From Accumulibacter sp031732815 (GTDB lineage Bacteria; Pseudomonadota; Gammaproteobacteria; Burkholderiales; Rhodocyclaceae): a stretch of 34,043 nt of DNA. Shown here one piece after another: positions 9,546 through 19,350 of this stretch. A program made the translations under genes and the position numbers. Every line of letters starts with the position of its first letter. The stretch's first letter is position 1. The notes beneath the pieces were generated by a model. The model saw only the letters and a program-made list of their open reading frames with translations. It did no database searches and had not been told where the DNA came from. The stretch is taken from assembly GCF_031732815.1 (NCBI RefSeq), contig NZ_JAVMKF010000093.1, positions 1 to 34,043 of the forward strand. Direction: 5' to 3'.

Positions 9546-9949
9546 TTCGTCGGCTCCCATTGCAGCGTTCCCTGCCGCCTTGCCACAAGGAAGGCATCCT
9601 TGATCCGTACTGCCCGGGCGATCTCCATCGGGTCCGCCTTTCTCGATTTCTTCACTGCGCCATGGGTCAGCACCAGCAGAGTGCCATCCGTATCCACGAA
9701 GCAGAACACCCGCAAGCGTCCCTTGATGAACTCCCAGATGCCCTGTTCCTTGTTTGCCTCGTGGAACACCTCGGTACTCAACAATCGCCTTCCCTCCGTC
9801 GCATACCGGTCGAACAGCGCCGGCATGCCGCGCGCGCTGCCCTGCATGTCGGACGGGGCATCCTGGAGGAAGCGCAAGACCGGCACTTCATCGCCCTCCA
9901 CGACGGCAGCCACCTTGAAACGCTTTTCACCGAGAGCGACGAGTCTCAA
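9542..9949 (-). CDS. higB: HigB/Gp49-like toxin of the RelE superfamily
   Basis: A 135-residue protein of the phage-derived Gp49-like/HigB type, whose members are ribosome-dependent mRNA interferases. Visible hallmarks are an N-terminal segment ending VPVLRFLQDA, a helical middle, and C-terminal strands VFCFVDTDGTLLVLTHGAVKKSRK, the core 'FF... LLHGF.KK' pattern of the family (here split for brevity), followed by an EIARAVRIKDAF helix. The reading frame opens at a TTG at 9949; there is no in-frame ATG early enough to keep the conserved N-terminus, and the ribosome site is weak, which would keep toxin levels low. It overlaps the antitoxin gene by 4 bp. The 58-bp gap before it is AT-rich and holds a palindrome, so this module may have its own promoter inside the larger cluster. 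Family confident; exact start uncertain. Confidence 0.85.
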   Translation of the reverse strand: MRLVALGEKRFKVAAVVEGDEVPVLRFLQDAPSDMQGSARGMPALFDRYATEGRRLLSTEVFHEANKEQGIWEFIKGRLRVFCFVDTDGTLLVLTHGAVKKSRKADPMEIARAVRIKDAFLVARRQGTLQWEPTK

Positions 9950-9952
9950 ATC

Positions 9953-9968
9953 TTAACCTATAGATTAA
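9953..9968. promoter_or_regulatory. Palindromic operator candidate upstream of the toxin gene
   Basis: TTAACCTATAGATTAA is a 16-bp palindrome with 7 of 8 base pairs matching, in the AT-rich gap just before the toxin gene. TATTAA and TATAGG on the minus strand could serve as -10 elements overlapping it. XRE antitoxins of HigA type usually repress by binding such a palindrome over the promoter. The site is seen; its function is inferred. Confidence 0.5.
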
Positions 9969-10007
9969 TAGATGGTCAGCATGTTCCGCAGAGTTTTGCG
10001 CATACGT

Positions 10008-13000
10008 TCATGAACTTTCGGAAAAGTGCGCCCACGCCAGCCGGTAGTCCGCTTCGCGGTCGGCCAGCGCAAACGGCGCCACGTACTCGAGCGTACGCTG
10101 CACCGGGCCGCCGGGCAGCGTGTCGTCGCGCAGCGGGCGGCGGATGCGGGTGCCGAGCGGGAGCGTGCGCGCATCTTCCCAGCCGAGCGCGCGCGATTGG
10201 CTCTTGCCGTCCGGGTAGACGATCTCGCAGGGGGCGTCGCGCTTGCCCGCCTTGCGCGGCAGGCCGACGCCGACCAGCCCCTTGCTGGCCGTGAACACGA
10301 TGCGCCCGTGCGCGTCGTACCAGGTGTCGGCCTCGTACTGACGCATCACCGGGAACTGCACGCGGTAGAGCGTCAGCAGCTCGTCGAGCGTCAGGCCGAG
10401 CGCCAGCGAGGCGAGCACGTCGATTTCCACCAGCGCCTGCCGGCGCGCGTAGTCGCTGCGCAGAGCGCAGTGGCGCTGCCATTCCGGGGTGAGCCGGGCG
10501 AAGAAATCGGCCGGCAGGCGAGGATCGCTGCTGGCGAAACGGTCGTCGCGGAAGTCGTCCTGCCAGCATTCGCGCCAGAGGTCGGCGTAGTGGGTGGTGA
10601 GGCAGTTGAGGGAAAGGGTGCGAAGAGCCATCCTGCGATTCGAAAAAACGGGAAGGCCACGCAGACTCGATTCCCAAAGGTCGGTCTTTCCGGTCGTTCG
10701 GACGAAGAAGTCCGTTGGCAATGCCTTTGTCACTGCTGTGAAGTCGACCAAGTCGCCAGATCGAAGAAATGCTGACGATAAGACCGTGTTGATGTGCCCG
10801 AAACCCCTAGGAATGATCGTCGTAATGACCGACCGCTCGGCTGATGCGCTGACCATTCTCCGATTAACCAAACGGCAAAAGGCAGTCACTGGTTTTCCGT
10901 CGATCTCTCCTTCGTCCTTCCAGGTCACGCGCGGAATCCGCGCAGCGTACGTCGCCGTATCGCACGCCCGGCGATAGTTGCNNNNNNNNNNNNNNNNNNN
11001 NNNNNNNNNNNNNNNNNNNNNNNNNNNNNNNNNNNNNNNNNNNNNNNNNNNNNNNNNNNNNNNNNNNNNNNNNNNNNNNNNACGCGCGGAATCCGCGCAG
11101 CGTACGTCGCCGTATCGCACGCCCGGCGATAGTTGCTGCGCGGCAGGTAGTCGTCCGGCAACGCTTCCAGATCGAGTACATCGTAATGGCTGTTCTGCGT
11201 GCACACTGCGCGCGGCGTCTTGTTGAGCGGGTTGCCGACGAAGAAATGCGGGCCGGACAGCACCAGTTCGCCGGGGTCGCTGACGAAGCCGGTTTCGCGG
11301 CGGATCGTTCCGTCGCGCTGGGCGCCGGTTTCGTGCCACATCTCCAGCGTGAAGTACTCGCCGGCCAGGTCGCCGAGTCGACGCGGCACCCGGGCGAACT
11401 TTTCCAGCACCGAGACCAGTTCGCGCGAATGCACTGCCGGCAGGCGCGCCTGTTCGGGCGGCGTGCCGGGTTCGTCGTAGAGCCTGGCGAAAGTCGCCAG
11501 CGTCGCGCGGTCGACCTCGATGATGCGGTTCCTGTGGCCGGCAGTCTGCCAGCGCCCGGCGTCCGACTTGATTCCCGGCGTCGTTCCTCCGCCCGGGTGT
11601 TCGAGGCTGGCGCGAATCGTCGCCGGATCGAACAGGTTGGCCATGTGTCGGAATTGCGGCGACTGCGGCGGTCCATAGACGTTGATGCTGAACTTGGTGT
11701 GGTGATCGACCTCGGGAAACAGCATCAACTCATTGACGAACTGATAGTGCGCGCGCAGCCGGGCAAAAGTCGGTGCCCGCAGGACGGCGCCCTTGGGGTC
11801 GTCGTAGATGCCTTCGGGGTGGAGCAGGGCCTGAATGCCGTGCGCCGGATTGCCCAGCCGCCAGGCTACCGGCAGGAAGCACTTGAACAGGTTGGTTTGC
11901 GAGCCTTTGAGCAGCGGGTAGTTCTGCGTCGCGTTCATGAACGCCTGCATGCCCTCCTGCCCGGCGCATTCGTCGATGTAGTTCTGCCGCGCCGCTGCTG
12001 CCGCAGCAAAAACCGCTTCGCGCCGGTCGGCGGCTTCCTTGGCCGAGAGTCTGCGCAGCGCGAACAAGGGCGAATATTCGGCGAGCAAGGCTTTCTCGTT
12101 CCACTCGACCTTGATCCACGGCGGGTTGCCGAGAATCAGGTCGAAGCCGGCGCGCTCCTGGAACAGGTCGGCGAACTCCAGTTCCCAGTGGAAGAAGCGT
12201 TGCGTTCCGGCGATGGTGGCGGCGCGCTTCAGGCGCGGGTTGGTTTCCAGCAGAACATCGAGATTGACGTAGCCGTGCCGGTCGCGCTCGACGGTGAAGT
12301 CGAGCGTCAGTTGCGGCAGGGTTTCAGGAAAAAGATCGGTCGGGTTCGTGCACGGCAGGCGGGCGTTGCCGAGCACCAGCGTTTCCAGGTCGAACCACCA
12401 TTCCTCGCGCGTCGGCAGGTCTTCCGCGCCGGTCACCGGCCAGAACCACAGCGCGCACCAGTAATCCATCACCAGCTTCAGCCGGCGATACGGCGAGGCG
12501 TTGCGTACCCGCTCCGAGAGCATTTCGCGGGCGTAGATGGCGTCCTTCTCCCGGGTCGACGTCGGCGCGCGGTTGGCCGCCGGATCGGGCCAGACGTGCA
12601 GTTCGTCGGCGGTGGCGCGGCGCACGCGCGCCAGTTCTGCCGCGTGCAGTTGCCAGAGCGCTTCGACGCCCTCGGCCAGCGCTTCGGCGCGGACGATTTC
12701 CGCACGTTCCAGCGGCCTGATGAATGCCTTGCGCCAGGTGCGGATGCGCTCGAAGCGCTGCGGCTCGAGCGCCCTGACGACCTTGTCGCTGACGCTGACC
12801 ATGCCGTCGGCCGGCAAGAGGAAATGCCAGATCTGGCCAGCCCGGCGAGCGTCGGCGCTGGCGAGACGACTGGGCACGGCAGCGCGCCAGTCGCGTTCGG
12901 GCCGGCCGCCTTCGCCCTTGCCCGGCGAAAGCTGGGCGGTGGTGAACACCTCGCGCCGGCAGCCGACGAGCGAATTGCCGTTGAAGAGCTGCAGGCCGAA

Positions 13001-15064
13001 CCAGGGAACGTGCGCGCCCTTGAAAATGGCGTTGAGCCACAGCGACACTTCGGCGAGCTCGACCGCCACCGGGTTGAGGTCGACGCCGAAGACGTTGTTG
13101 TCGGCGATGTACATCTTCACGCGCTGCTTTTCCTCGGCGCGCCGGTCGTGCGCAATGGTCTCGCCGACCTCCTTTTCCTTGCGCCGCAGGTAGGCTTCGG
13201 CCAACTGGTCGATCGCTTCGTTGAGGAAAGCAGCGCTGCCCATCGCCGGCTCACAGACGGTCAGGCGCAGGATGTCGTCGGCGCTGGCGCAGTGTGCAAG
13301 CAGCGCGTGCACGGCATGCTCGACCAGGCAGCGCGTGAGCACTTCCGGGGTGTAGTAGGAGGCGCTTTTCTCGCGTTCGCGCCCGGCCAGACGATAGAGG
13401 AAAGTGCCCTTGCCGTACTTGCGCGGCTCGCCGCCGAACAGCGTTTCCGCCGGGGTGTACTGCGCGATGTCGGCAGCCGGAACGAACCAGGCCGGATCGA
13501 GCGGGTTGCAGGCTTCCTTCTTCGCCTTGTCGCGCACGAGCGGGGTGTCGTCGCCTTCGTCGGCGAACGCGTCGCTGTCGTCGATCTGCGCCGCGTCGGC
13601 TTCCCGGTCGTCCTCTTCGTCGTCGCCTTGCGCTTCGCTCTTGTCCTGCCTGCGATCCGGATCGGGCCGGACTTCGTACAGGTCGGTTTCGGCAAAGAAG
13701 CCGCGGAAGGAGAGCAGCGCCTCGTAGACGGCGCCCAACTGGTTGATTCCCAGGGTGCCGTAGCTGATCCTGCCGCGCCGCTTGCCGCCCTCGCGCGAGA
13801 GCGACATCAGCCTGATCACCCGTTGCAGCACGCGGTTGCGCAGGCGCACCGAGTTCAGGATCGGTGTCGCCTCGGGATCGAACAGGTGACCTTGCAGCGG
13901 CGGCAGCAGAAAACCCGTGTTGTCGGACATGCCGGCGGGCAGCGCCTGCTGAGATTCCTCGCTTGCCGCCGGGAAGCCTTCCCAGATCAGCTTGAAGAGC
14001 AGCTTGAGACTTTCGTGCAGGTAGCTGCCGTCGAGCGCTGCAGGTGTCGAGAGCGGAACCTGCTCGAGATCGCGCAGGTGCTCCAGGCTGTAGCCCTGGC
14101 GGTAGGCGTCGGCAGCGACCGGGGCGTAGCCGAGCTCGGGACGCGCTTCGAGATAGAAGACGAAGAGCAGGCGATACATGAAGCGCAGGCACTCGCGCGA
14201 GAGTTGCTGCGCGAGGTCGATGTCGTTGCGCTCGAACACCTTTTCCTTGGCAACCTCGCGCTTGTGGCGGATGGCTTCGTTGGCGATCAGCTCGATCGCT
14301 TCGCGCAGCGCGTACTTCAGGTCGCCGGAGACTTCGAAGGCGTGGCGGTGCGAACGGTCGGTCAAGCTGTCGAGCAGCGCGATCCCGTCAGCGGGCAGCA
14401 CCGATGCGCGCCCGGCGAGCGCGGCAAACGCGCGCAGGAGCTTGTCGTCGCGCGTGGCGAACAGTTCCGGCAGCGTGAAGCGCAGGTGCGCCTTGCGGCC
14501 CCACTTGTCGCGGTCGATCAGCAACCACTGTTCGTGGTGCACCAACAGGACCCAGCGCGCTGGCCGGCTGTCGGCGAACACTTGCTTGACCAGCGCCTCT
14601 TCCCAGCTTGGGCCCGCCTTGGGCAAGAGCTCACACGCACCGTCGAGCAGCCTGGGGGCAAGGTTCAGGGCCGCGTGTTCTTCATCGCCAGGCGCGGCGA
14701 GCGCCGGCAGGACGACCAGTTCCGGGCTGCTCCGCGCGTTGCGCACGATCGCCAGCGCGGGTATCGCCAGTTCGTCGAGCGCCAGGGTCTCGGGGGCGAG
14801 GGCGTAGCCGAGCGCGCTCAGGATCGGCTCGACCAGATCATTCAAACGGGCGACGCGACCGGGCAGGGATTTCTCGCGCAGGAACTTCTCGCGCTGCCGG
14901 TAATAGCCGGCAATCGCCGCGCGCAAACGCCCGGGCGGGCTGGCTGCGCCTTCCGCGTGCCAGCGCTCGAAGAGCGCCTTCAGATCGCGTTCGACGATCT
15001 CGTCGAGGTAGTGCTGGCTGTAGAACTCGTTGACGTTTTCCAGTCCCGGGGCGGTGAAACTCAT
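10008..15064 (-). CDS. Eco57I-class adenine DNA methyltransferase, DrmMI/PglX-like (interrupted by assembly gap)
   Basis: Very large N6-adenine DNA methyltransferase. Residues 605-614 are motif I, EPAMGSAAFL, the cofactor (AdoMet) site. Residues 980-983 are the catalytic motif IV, NPPW, within LILGNPPWIKVEW. A long N-terminal region and a long C-terminal part, probably with the target-recognition domain, flank the core, as in DrmMI and PglX. No convincing endonuclease motif was found. The frame appears to break at the N-run (10982-11081), but the 55 bases before and after the gap are identical. Merging them removes 155 nt, restores one continuous frame and gives 1633 residues ending in TGA at 10008. 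The ATG at 15064 overlaps the stop of the DrmD-like gene (ATGA), so the two are co-translated. Likely role is self/non-self marking. A stand-alone type IIG enzyme is less likely given the neighbours. Confidence 0.88.
10927..10981. repeat. 55-bp left copy of sequence repeated on both sides of the gap
   Basis: Bases 10927-10981 are identical to 11082-11136. The copies directly abut the N-run on either side. This is best explained by two contigs that overlap by 55 bp but were scaffolded without merging. Confidence 0.9.
10982..11081. other. Scaffold gap of 100 Ns (placeholder)
   Basis: Exactly 100 Ns, the conventional placeholder for a gap of unknown size. Because the flanks overlap by 55 bp, the true gap is probably -55 bp: there is no missing sequence. 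The gap falls in the C-terminal third of the methyltransferase gene. Confidence 0.98.
11082..11136. repeat. 55-bp right copy of sequence repeated on both sides of the gap
   Basis: Second copy of the 55-bp overlap at the gap. It encodes the same peptide, including YRRACDTATYAARIPR, as the left copy. Confidence 0.9.
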
Positions 15065-17964
15065 GGCGCCGATCCTCCCGCGACGAGCAGTGCCAGCACG
15101 GTGAACTGCGCGCGCTCATCAAGCTTCAGCGTCTGCCCGGCCCATTCCTGATACTGCGCGAAGAGGTCGTCGGTATGGGCTGCGCGTTTCATTCTGTGGC
15201 TTTGTGCCAGGCCACCTGGCGTCTGGGCAAAATCGAACTCGATCTGGGCGAGATGGCGCTGGCGCAATGTGCGCAGGCGGTCCAGCTCGCTGCTCAGCCT
15301 TGCGCCGTGCGCGGCATCGAAGGCGCGTTTCTTTTCCCGCAGGACCTTGGCCGCTTCGTCCAGCGCCGGCGCAAGGCAGCGCTGCCACTCGGGGACGGCG
15401 ATCGGTACGCCATCGTTGATCAGCTCGCTGCGGCCGAGACCGGTGCGCGCCAGGACGTCGTCCAGCGACAAGGTCGCGATGGCGGCGCCATCGGCATCGA
15501 GATGCACGCCTAGCCATTCGGCGAGGACCGACTGGCCGCGCCGGTTCGGAATCTGCCCGGTGACGAGGACGATCGCTTCGCCGGCAGCCAATCCGCGCGC
15601 CACTTTGAGCACCGGCGCCTTCTGGCGCCCGAAGAGCGCGAGCATCTTGTAGTCGAGCCATTGCAGGAGCGGATGAATCGGCCAGAGATACTGGATGGCC
15701 GGCCATTCCTGCGTGTCGCGCGCGTGCCGGAGGGCACGATCGATTTCTTCCCTGGCCGACGACAGGGCGAAGACGTTGTCGCTCGGCCACATCTCCGGCG
15801 CCAGCTCGCGCTCGAGCAGCATCGCCAGATCGGCATTCGGCTGCAGGGCGAGCGAACGCTTCGCCTCGTCGCAGCGGGGCAATGCCTGCTCACGCGGATT
15901 CAGTCGGTGCAAGCACGCCAGGCCGGCGCGGGCGTAGGCGAAGTCATCGGCGAACAGGGATGGCAGGCTGCCGACCGGGGCCGCCGACCGGTCGGCGGCG
16001 TGCGCAGGCTCGGCGGTCGTCGCGTCCATCGGCGGCGCTTGCTCGAAAAGTTCGTCCAGCAACGCGAAACCGTTCTTGCCGGTGCCGTCCAGCCAGGCCG
16101 AGAAAGCCTCCGGGCGCGTCGCTTGCTCGATCGTTTCGGCGACCTTCTCGACCTCGAGATCTTCGTCGTAAAGGCCCATGAAGCTGGAGGGGTCGCCGAT
16201 GTTGCGCGCTGCCTCGGCGTCCTTGTCGATCAGGATCTCGAGGATGCGCAGGTCACCCCGGATCTTCTCGTCCGTCGCTTCGGTCATGCAGTAGGCCAGG
16301 CGCGGCGTCCGGGTCTGCCCGTAGCGGTCGACACGGCCGTTGCGCTGCTGGAAAACCATCAGCGACCAGGGAATGTCGAAATGCACCAGGCGATGCGCGC
16401 AGTAATGCAGATTGAGTCCTTCGGAGGCGACATCCGAGGCGATCAGCAGGCGCAGCGGTGACAGGGTCTTGCCAAAATCCTCGACAATTTTCTGCAGGTC
16501 GCCGTCCGCCAACTGGCCGTGCAGGATGGCGACCGCACTCGCCGGCAGGCCGAGTGCGCGGGGCAGGTGTTTATGCAGGAAGTTGAGCGTTTCAAGGCGT
16601 TCGGTGAACACCACCAGGCGATCATCGGCGGTCTTGCCATCCCATCGCCAGCGATGCTCAGCCGCTGCCGTCGCGCCGCGCAGTTGCCGAACAAGCTCGT
16701 TGAACTTGGAAAACTGCTCGGGACCGATGGCGGCCACCGCCGCGCGCAGCGCTTGCAGTGGCGCCAGATCGGGGTGCGCGGCGTCCTTGCCGCGCGTGCG
16801 TCGCAAGCGCTCGTCCAGGGTATCGAGACACGCTGCCGGCGATGAGAAGAGGGATTTCTCCAGGGTGGTGCGAAACAGCATGCTGCCTTCACGTGCTCCT
16901 TCGTCGGACTTGAGTCGGAGCAAGCGCAGCGCGTCGAAGGCGGCGTTCTCAGCCGGCGTCGCCTGCGCGGCAAACTTGCAGACCTCACGCTCGGGGAATT
17001 CGCGGCGAATCTGCTCGCGGACATCGCGCTTGAAGCGACGCACGAACAGATGCTCGACATCGTGTCGGGTGTAGTCAGCCCCCGCCGGCAAGACCGTTGG
17101 ATCGAGCATGCGCACCAGGCTGGCGAAGCTTTCGCGCTTGCCGTTGTGCGGCGTCGCGGTGAGCAGCAGCAGCGCGTCCGATCGTCGCGCGAGCAGGTCG
17201 GCCAGGCGGTTGCTCTGCGTGCGATTGCCCTTGAAGCTCACGTTGTGCGCTTCGTCGATAATGATGATGTCCCACCAGGCGTTTTCCAGATGGTGCCGGT
17301 ACTCTCCGTCGCGCTTCAGCGTGTCGACCGAAATGATCGTTCGGTCCAGATACTGGAAGGGGTTGTGGTTGGCAGGAATGCGCCGCCGGATACGCTGGAT
17401 GCCGTCCGCATCCAGCCGCGTCAGCGAGATGGCGAAACGGCTCCAGAACTCCTGCTGGAACTGCCGCATCATCGCGCGCGTGGTCACCACCAGGATGCGC
17501 CGTCCCTTGCCGCGCCGGATCAGCTCCGCGGTCAGGATGCCGGCTTCCAGCGTCTTGCCCAGGCCGACGGTGTCGGCGATCAGCAGACGCGGGCGCAACT
17601 GCTGGAGAACGCGATGCGCCGGATCAAGTTGAAACGGCAGCGCGTCCATCACCGCCCGATGCCCGAGCACCAGCTCGTCGGTGGCAGGCACGGTCTGCCG
17701 TAAGCGCGCTTCCAGATAAAGCAGCGACGCCGTGAAACCCGGCGATGGATCAGCCACCAGCTCGGTTTCGCGCGGGTCGATGGTCTCGATGCGATCGAGC
17801 AGAGTCAGAAAAACGGCCTCCCGATTGCGCACCAGCTCCGATACGCCGATGCAACGCACCTGATGGCCACCGGCAGTGCACTGGTCGGTGTTGCGCACCA
17901 GCCACTCCTCATCGCGCACCAGGACGCGGGCGCCGGGTGGAGGAAGGGTTTCGGCAGTCGTCAT
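15061..17964 (-). CDS. SNF2-family helicase, DrmD-like
   Basis: A 967-residue Swi2/Snf2-type superfamily 2 ATPase and first gene of the defence cluster. Residues 130-138 are motif I, ADTVGLGKT; residues 237-240 are the DEAH box, in IIIDEAHN; residues 269-271 are TAT of motif III. The C-terminal lobe has SDVASEGLNL (about 511-520) and QQRNGRVDRYGQ (about 539-550), the motif V/VI pattern of the RapA/DrmD branch. The rest of the C-terminal half has no motif I can name. The ATG at 17964 has an AGGAGA site about 10 nt upstream; the reading frame extends 19 codons further but without support. It precedes the methyltransferase with a 4-bp overlap, the same order as drmD-drmMI in class 1 DISARM. Probably drives ATP-dependent movement or remodelling on DNA. 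Family firm; the DrmD assignment is based on layout. Confidence 0.88.
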   Translation of the reverse strand: MTTAETLPPPGARVLVRDEEWLVRNTDQCTAGGHQVRCIGVSELVRNREAVFLTLLDRIETIDPRETELVADPSPGFTASLLYLEARLRQTVPATDELVLGHRAVMDALPFQLDPAHRVLQQLRPRLLIADTVGLGKTLEAGILTAELIRRGKGRRILVVTTRAMMRQFQQEFWSRFAISLTRLDADGIQRIRRRIPANHNPFQYLDRTIISVDTLKRDGEYRHHLENAWWDIIIIDEAHNVSFKGNRTQSNRLADLLARRSDALLLLTATPHNGKRESFASLVRMLDPTVLPAGADYTRHDVEHLFVRRFKRDVREQIRREFPEREVCKFAAQATPAENAAFDALRLLRLKSDEGAREGSMLFRTTLEKSLFSSPAACLDTLDERLRRTRGKDAAHPDLAPLQALRAAVAAIGPEQFSKFNELVRQLRGATAAAEHRWRWDGKTADDRLVVFTERLETLNFLHKHLPRALGLPASAVAILHGQLADGDLQKIVEDFGKTLSPLRLLIASDVASEGLNLHYCAHRLVHFDIPWSLMVFQQRNGRVDRYGQTRTPRLAYCMTEATDEKIRGDLRILEILIDKDAEAARNIGDPSSFMGLYDEDLEVEKVAETIEQATRPEAFSAWLDGTGKNGFALLDELFEQAPPMDATTAEPAHAADRSAAPVGSLPSLFADDFAYARAGLACLHRLNPREQALPRCDEAKRSLALQPNADLAMLLERELAPEMWPSDNVFALSSAREEIDRALRHARDTQEWPAIQYLWPIHPLLQWLDYKMLALFGRQKAPVLKVARGLAAGEAIVLVTGQIPNRRGQSVLAEWLGVHLDADGAAIATLSLDDVLARTGLGRSELINDGVPIAVPEWQRCLAPALDEAAKVLREKKRAFDAAHGARLSSELDRLRTLRQRHLAQIEFDFAQTPGGLAQSHRMKRAAHTDDLFAQYQEWAGQTLKLDERAQFTVLALLVAGGSAP

Positions 17965-18949
17965 CGATGCAAGGTCTCCTGCTTGGAGAAATGATGCACA
18001 CTCGCTTGTGCAAACCCACACCGCAGCGCCTGCACCTTCGCGCGAGCGCCGCAGGCGGCGCCAGCGTCCTGCGCGACAGGGGCTCGTCCGGCCGGGTGCT
18101 CGCCAGGTAGGCAGCCTCTACCGCGTGTCGTTCACCCAGGCCAGCGGACCGATCGCACACAGACGCGCGGCGTCGAGCAGGACCTGCAGCGTGGCGTGGC
18201 GCGGCGCCCGATTCACGCGCTCCCGCTCCCGCGCGGCGACGCGCCACGCTTTCTACCGAAAGGCGAACGGATGAATCGCATTGTAGACGGCGTTGTCGTC
18301 GATTGGGCAAGCGGGTATGCGGCGTCGTTGGCGAAGGCGCTGCGCGGCGGCGATGAAAAGCCTCGGCGCCAAGCCAAAACCTCCCTCGGGTTTCCGATCT
18401 CGCCGATCAGCAGCGTCAGGCGCATCTCGCTCGGGCCGGCGCGGGCCGACTGCCGTGCGCCGCTCGGCTGGGGTCGCTCATGGCGTGGCGGTTACGCTCC
18501 GCCGCACGCAGGGACTCGTCGTCCCGAGCGACTCCGCGCTGTGACGCAAGGGAAGTCGAACGCCGTAGTCGGGCGGCAGAGCCAGTGCCTCAGCAAGGAT
18601 TCCGCATCGTTCGCTGTCCGTCGTCGCCGCTGAGCGAGGCAGGCGTGACAGATCTCTCCCCGGCCAGCGCCGACGGCTGGAGCGGTATTCACGACGGCAT
18701 CATCGCCCGAAGCATGCGGTGGAGCGATGCGGCAAGCCACGAGCCGCTGGCCGGCCTTGCAGAATCTGCCGGCACATGGACCGCTGGCGGAGCACAGGAC
18801 CGGAGGCGGGTCCCGACACTCTCAGCCTCCACAGCCATAGCTGAAGCTGGCCTGCTCGGCGGTAGCGTTGGGGGGCGCAAGTTCTGCTTCGTTGCGGAAC
18901 AACGATGGGCGCACAATGGGAAAATCCAGCTCGCGAATGAGACGAACGA
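17965..18949. other. Gene-poor region upstream of the defence cluster
   Basis: No intact gene is seen. The inverted repeat TGCACA-N6-TGTGCA lies at 17995-18012. On the minus strand a short open stretch at about 18138-18270 ends in CAIGPLAWVNDTR and may be a gene remnant, which I do not recognise. The rest has only short frames without recognisable motifs. The cluster's promoter is presumably here, but I see no convincing -35/-10 pair. Confidence 0.55.
17995..18012. promoter_or_regulatory. Inverted repeat upstream of the drmD-like gene
   Basis: TGCACA and TGTGCA form perfect 6-bp arms around a 6-bp spacer, 30-50 bp before the start codon of the first gene of the cluster. A dimeric regulator could bind here, or it could be chance. 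No regulator gene lies beside it. Confidence 0.3.
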
Positions 18950-19290
18950 CGCGTGCTGCGCCACCATCGGCAGTAATACGCCCCGGCGATAGCGCTGCTC
19001 CGATCGTCGCATTGCCGGGCGAAGTCAGTGAGAGGCTTTGCGACGGGCCGACCCCGGACCTGCCGAAGCTCGCGCAGATCGCTGCCGGCAGGAAGGCGGC
19101 TGCGCACTGAATCGACAAAAGCGTCAGACGCCAGGAACACTTGCTGTTTGAGTTGTCCCCACGGCGTCGTCACCCGACGGTGTATTTCGGCAACGCAGCG
19201 ACTGTACGCCGCAACGGCTACCCGGCGATCGCGTAAGCGATTTCGCTCGCGGGCGTAGGCGAAGTCGATCCAGGTAAGACGGGTCGCGCC
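18950..19290 (-). pseudogene. Decayed REP-associated (Y1/IS200-like) transposase fragment
   Basis: The minus-strand translation contains DFAYARERNRLR, then WGQLKQQVFLASDAFVD, then LRELRQVRGRPVAKPL and RSSAIAGAY. This order resembles the C-terminal part of REP-associated tyrosine transposases, which commonly read 'WG.L..QVFLGSDAFV' followed by a short arginine/proline-rich link and a 'R..AIA.AY' helix-turn-helix start. The N-terminal catalytic half (HUH and tyrosine motifs) is absent and the C-terminal end does not continue in family style, so this is a relic. Recognition is from memory of the family pattern; a profile search is needed. Confidence 0.45.
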
Positions 19291-19350
19291 GGCTGCACGC
19301 GGCGGCGCGCGCAGCAAGCCGAGCAAGCACCAAACTGAAAAAGGGTATTC

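Noticed and set aside
10927..11136. The two 55-bp copies as a true tandem repeat or mobile-element target duplication
   Set aside because: They abut an exactly 100-base N placeholder and merging them repairs the reading frame, so contig overlap is the simpler explanation.
10925..11339. Methyltransferase as two separate genes or a real frameshift at the gap
   Set aside because: The apparent frame change is fully accounted for by the 155-nt overlap artefact.
11186..15151. Plus-strand open frame of 1321 codons opposite the methyltransferase gene
   Set aside because: Antisense shadow of a strongly supported gene. Its length comes from the GC-rich third codon positions of the real gene; no domain is recognisable.
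18196..18633. Plus-strand frame of 145 codons upstream of the defence cluster
   Set aside because: Arg-rich, no recognisable motif, no good ribosome site, and the composition looks like non-coding GC-rich DNA.
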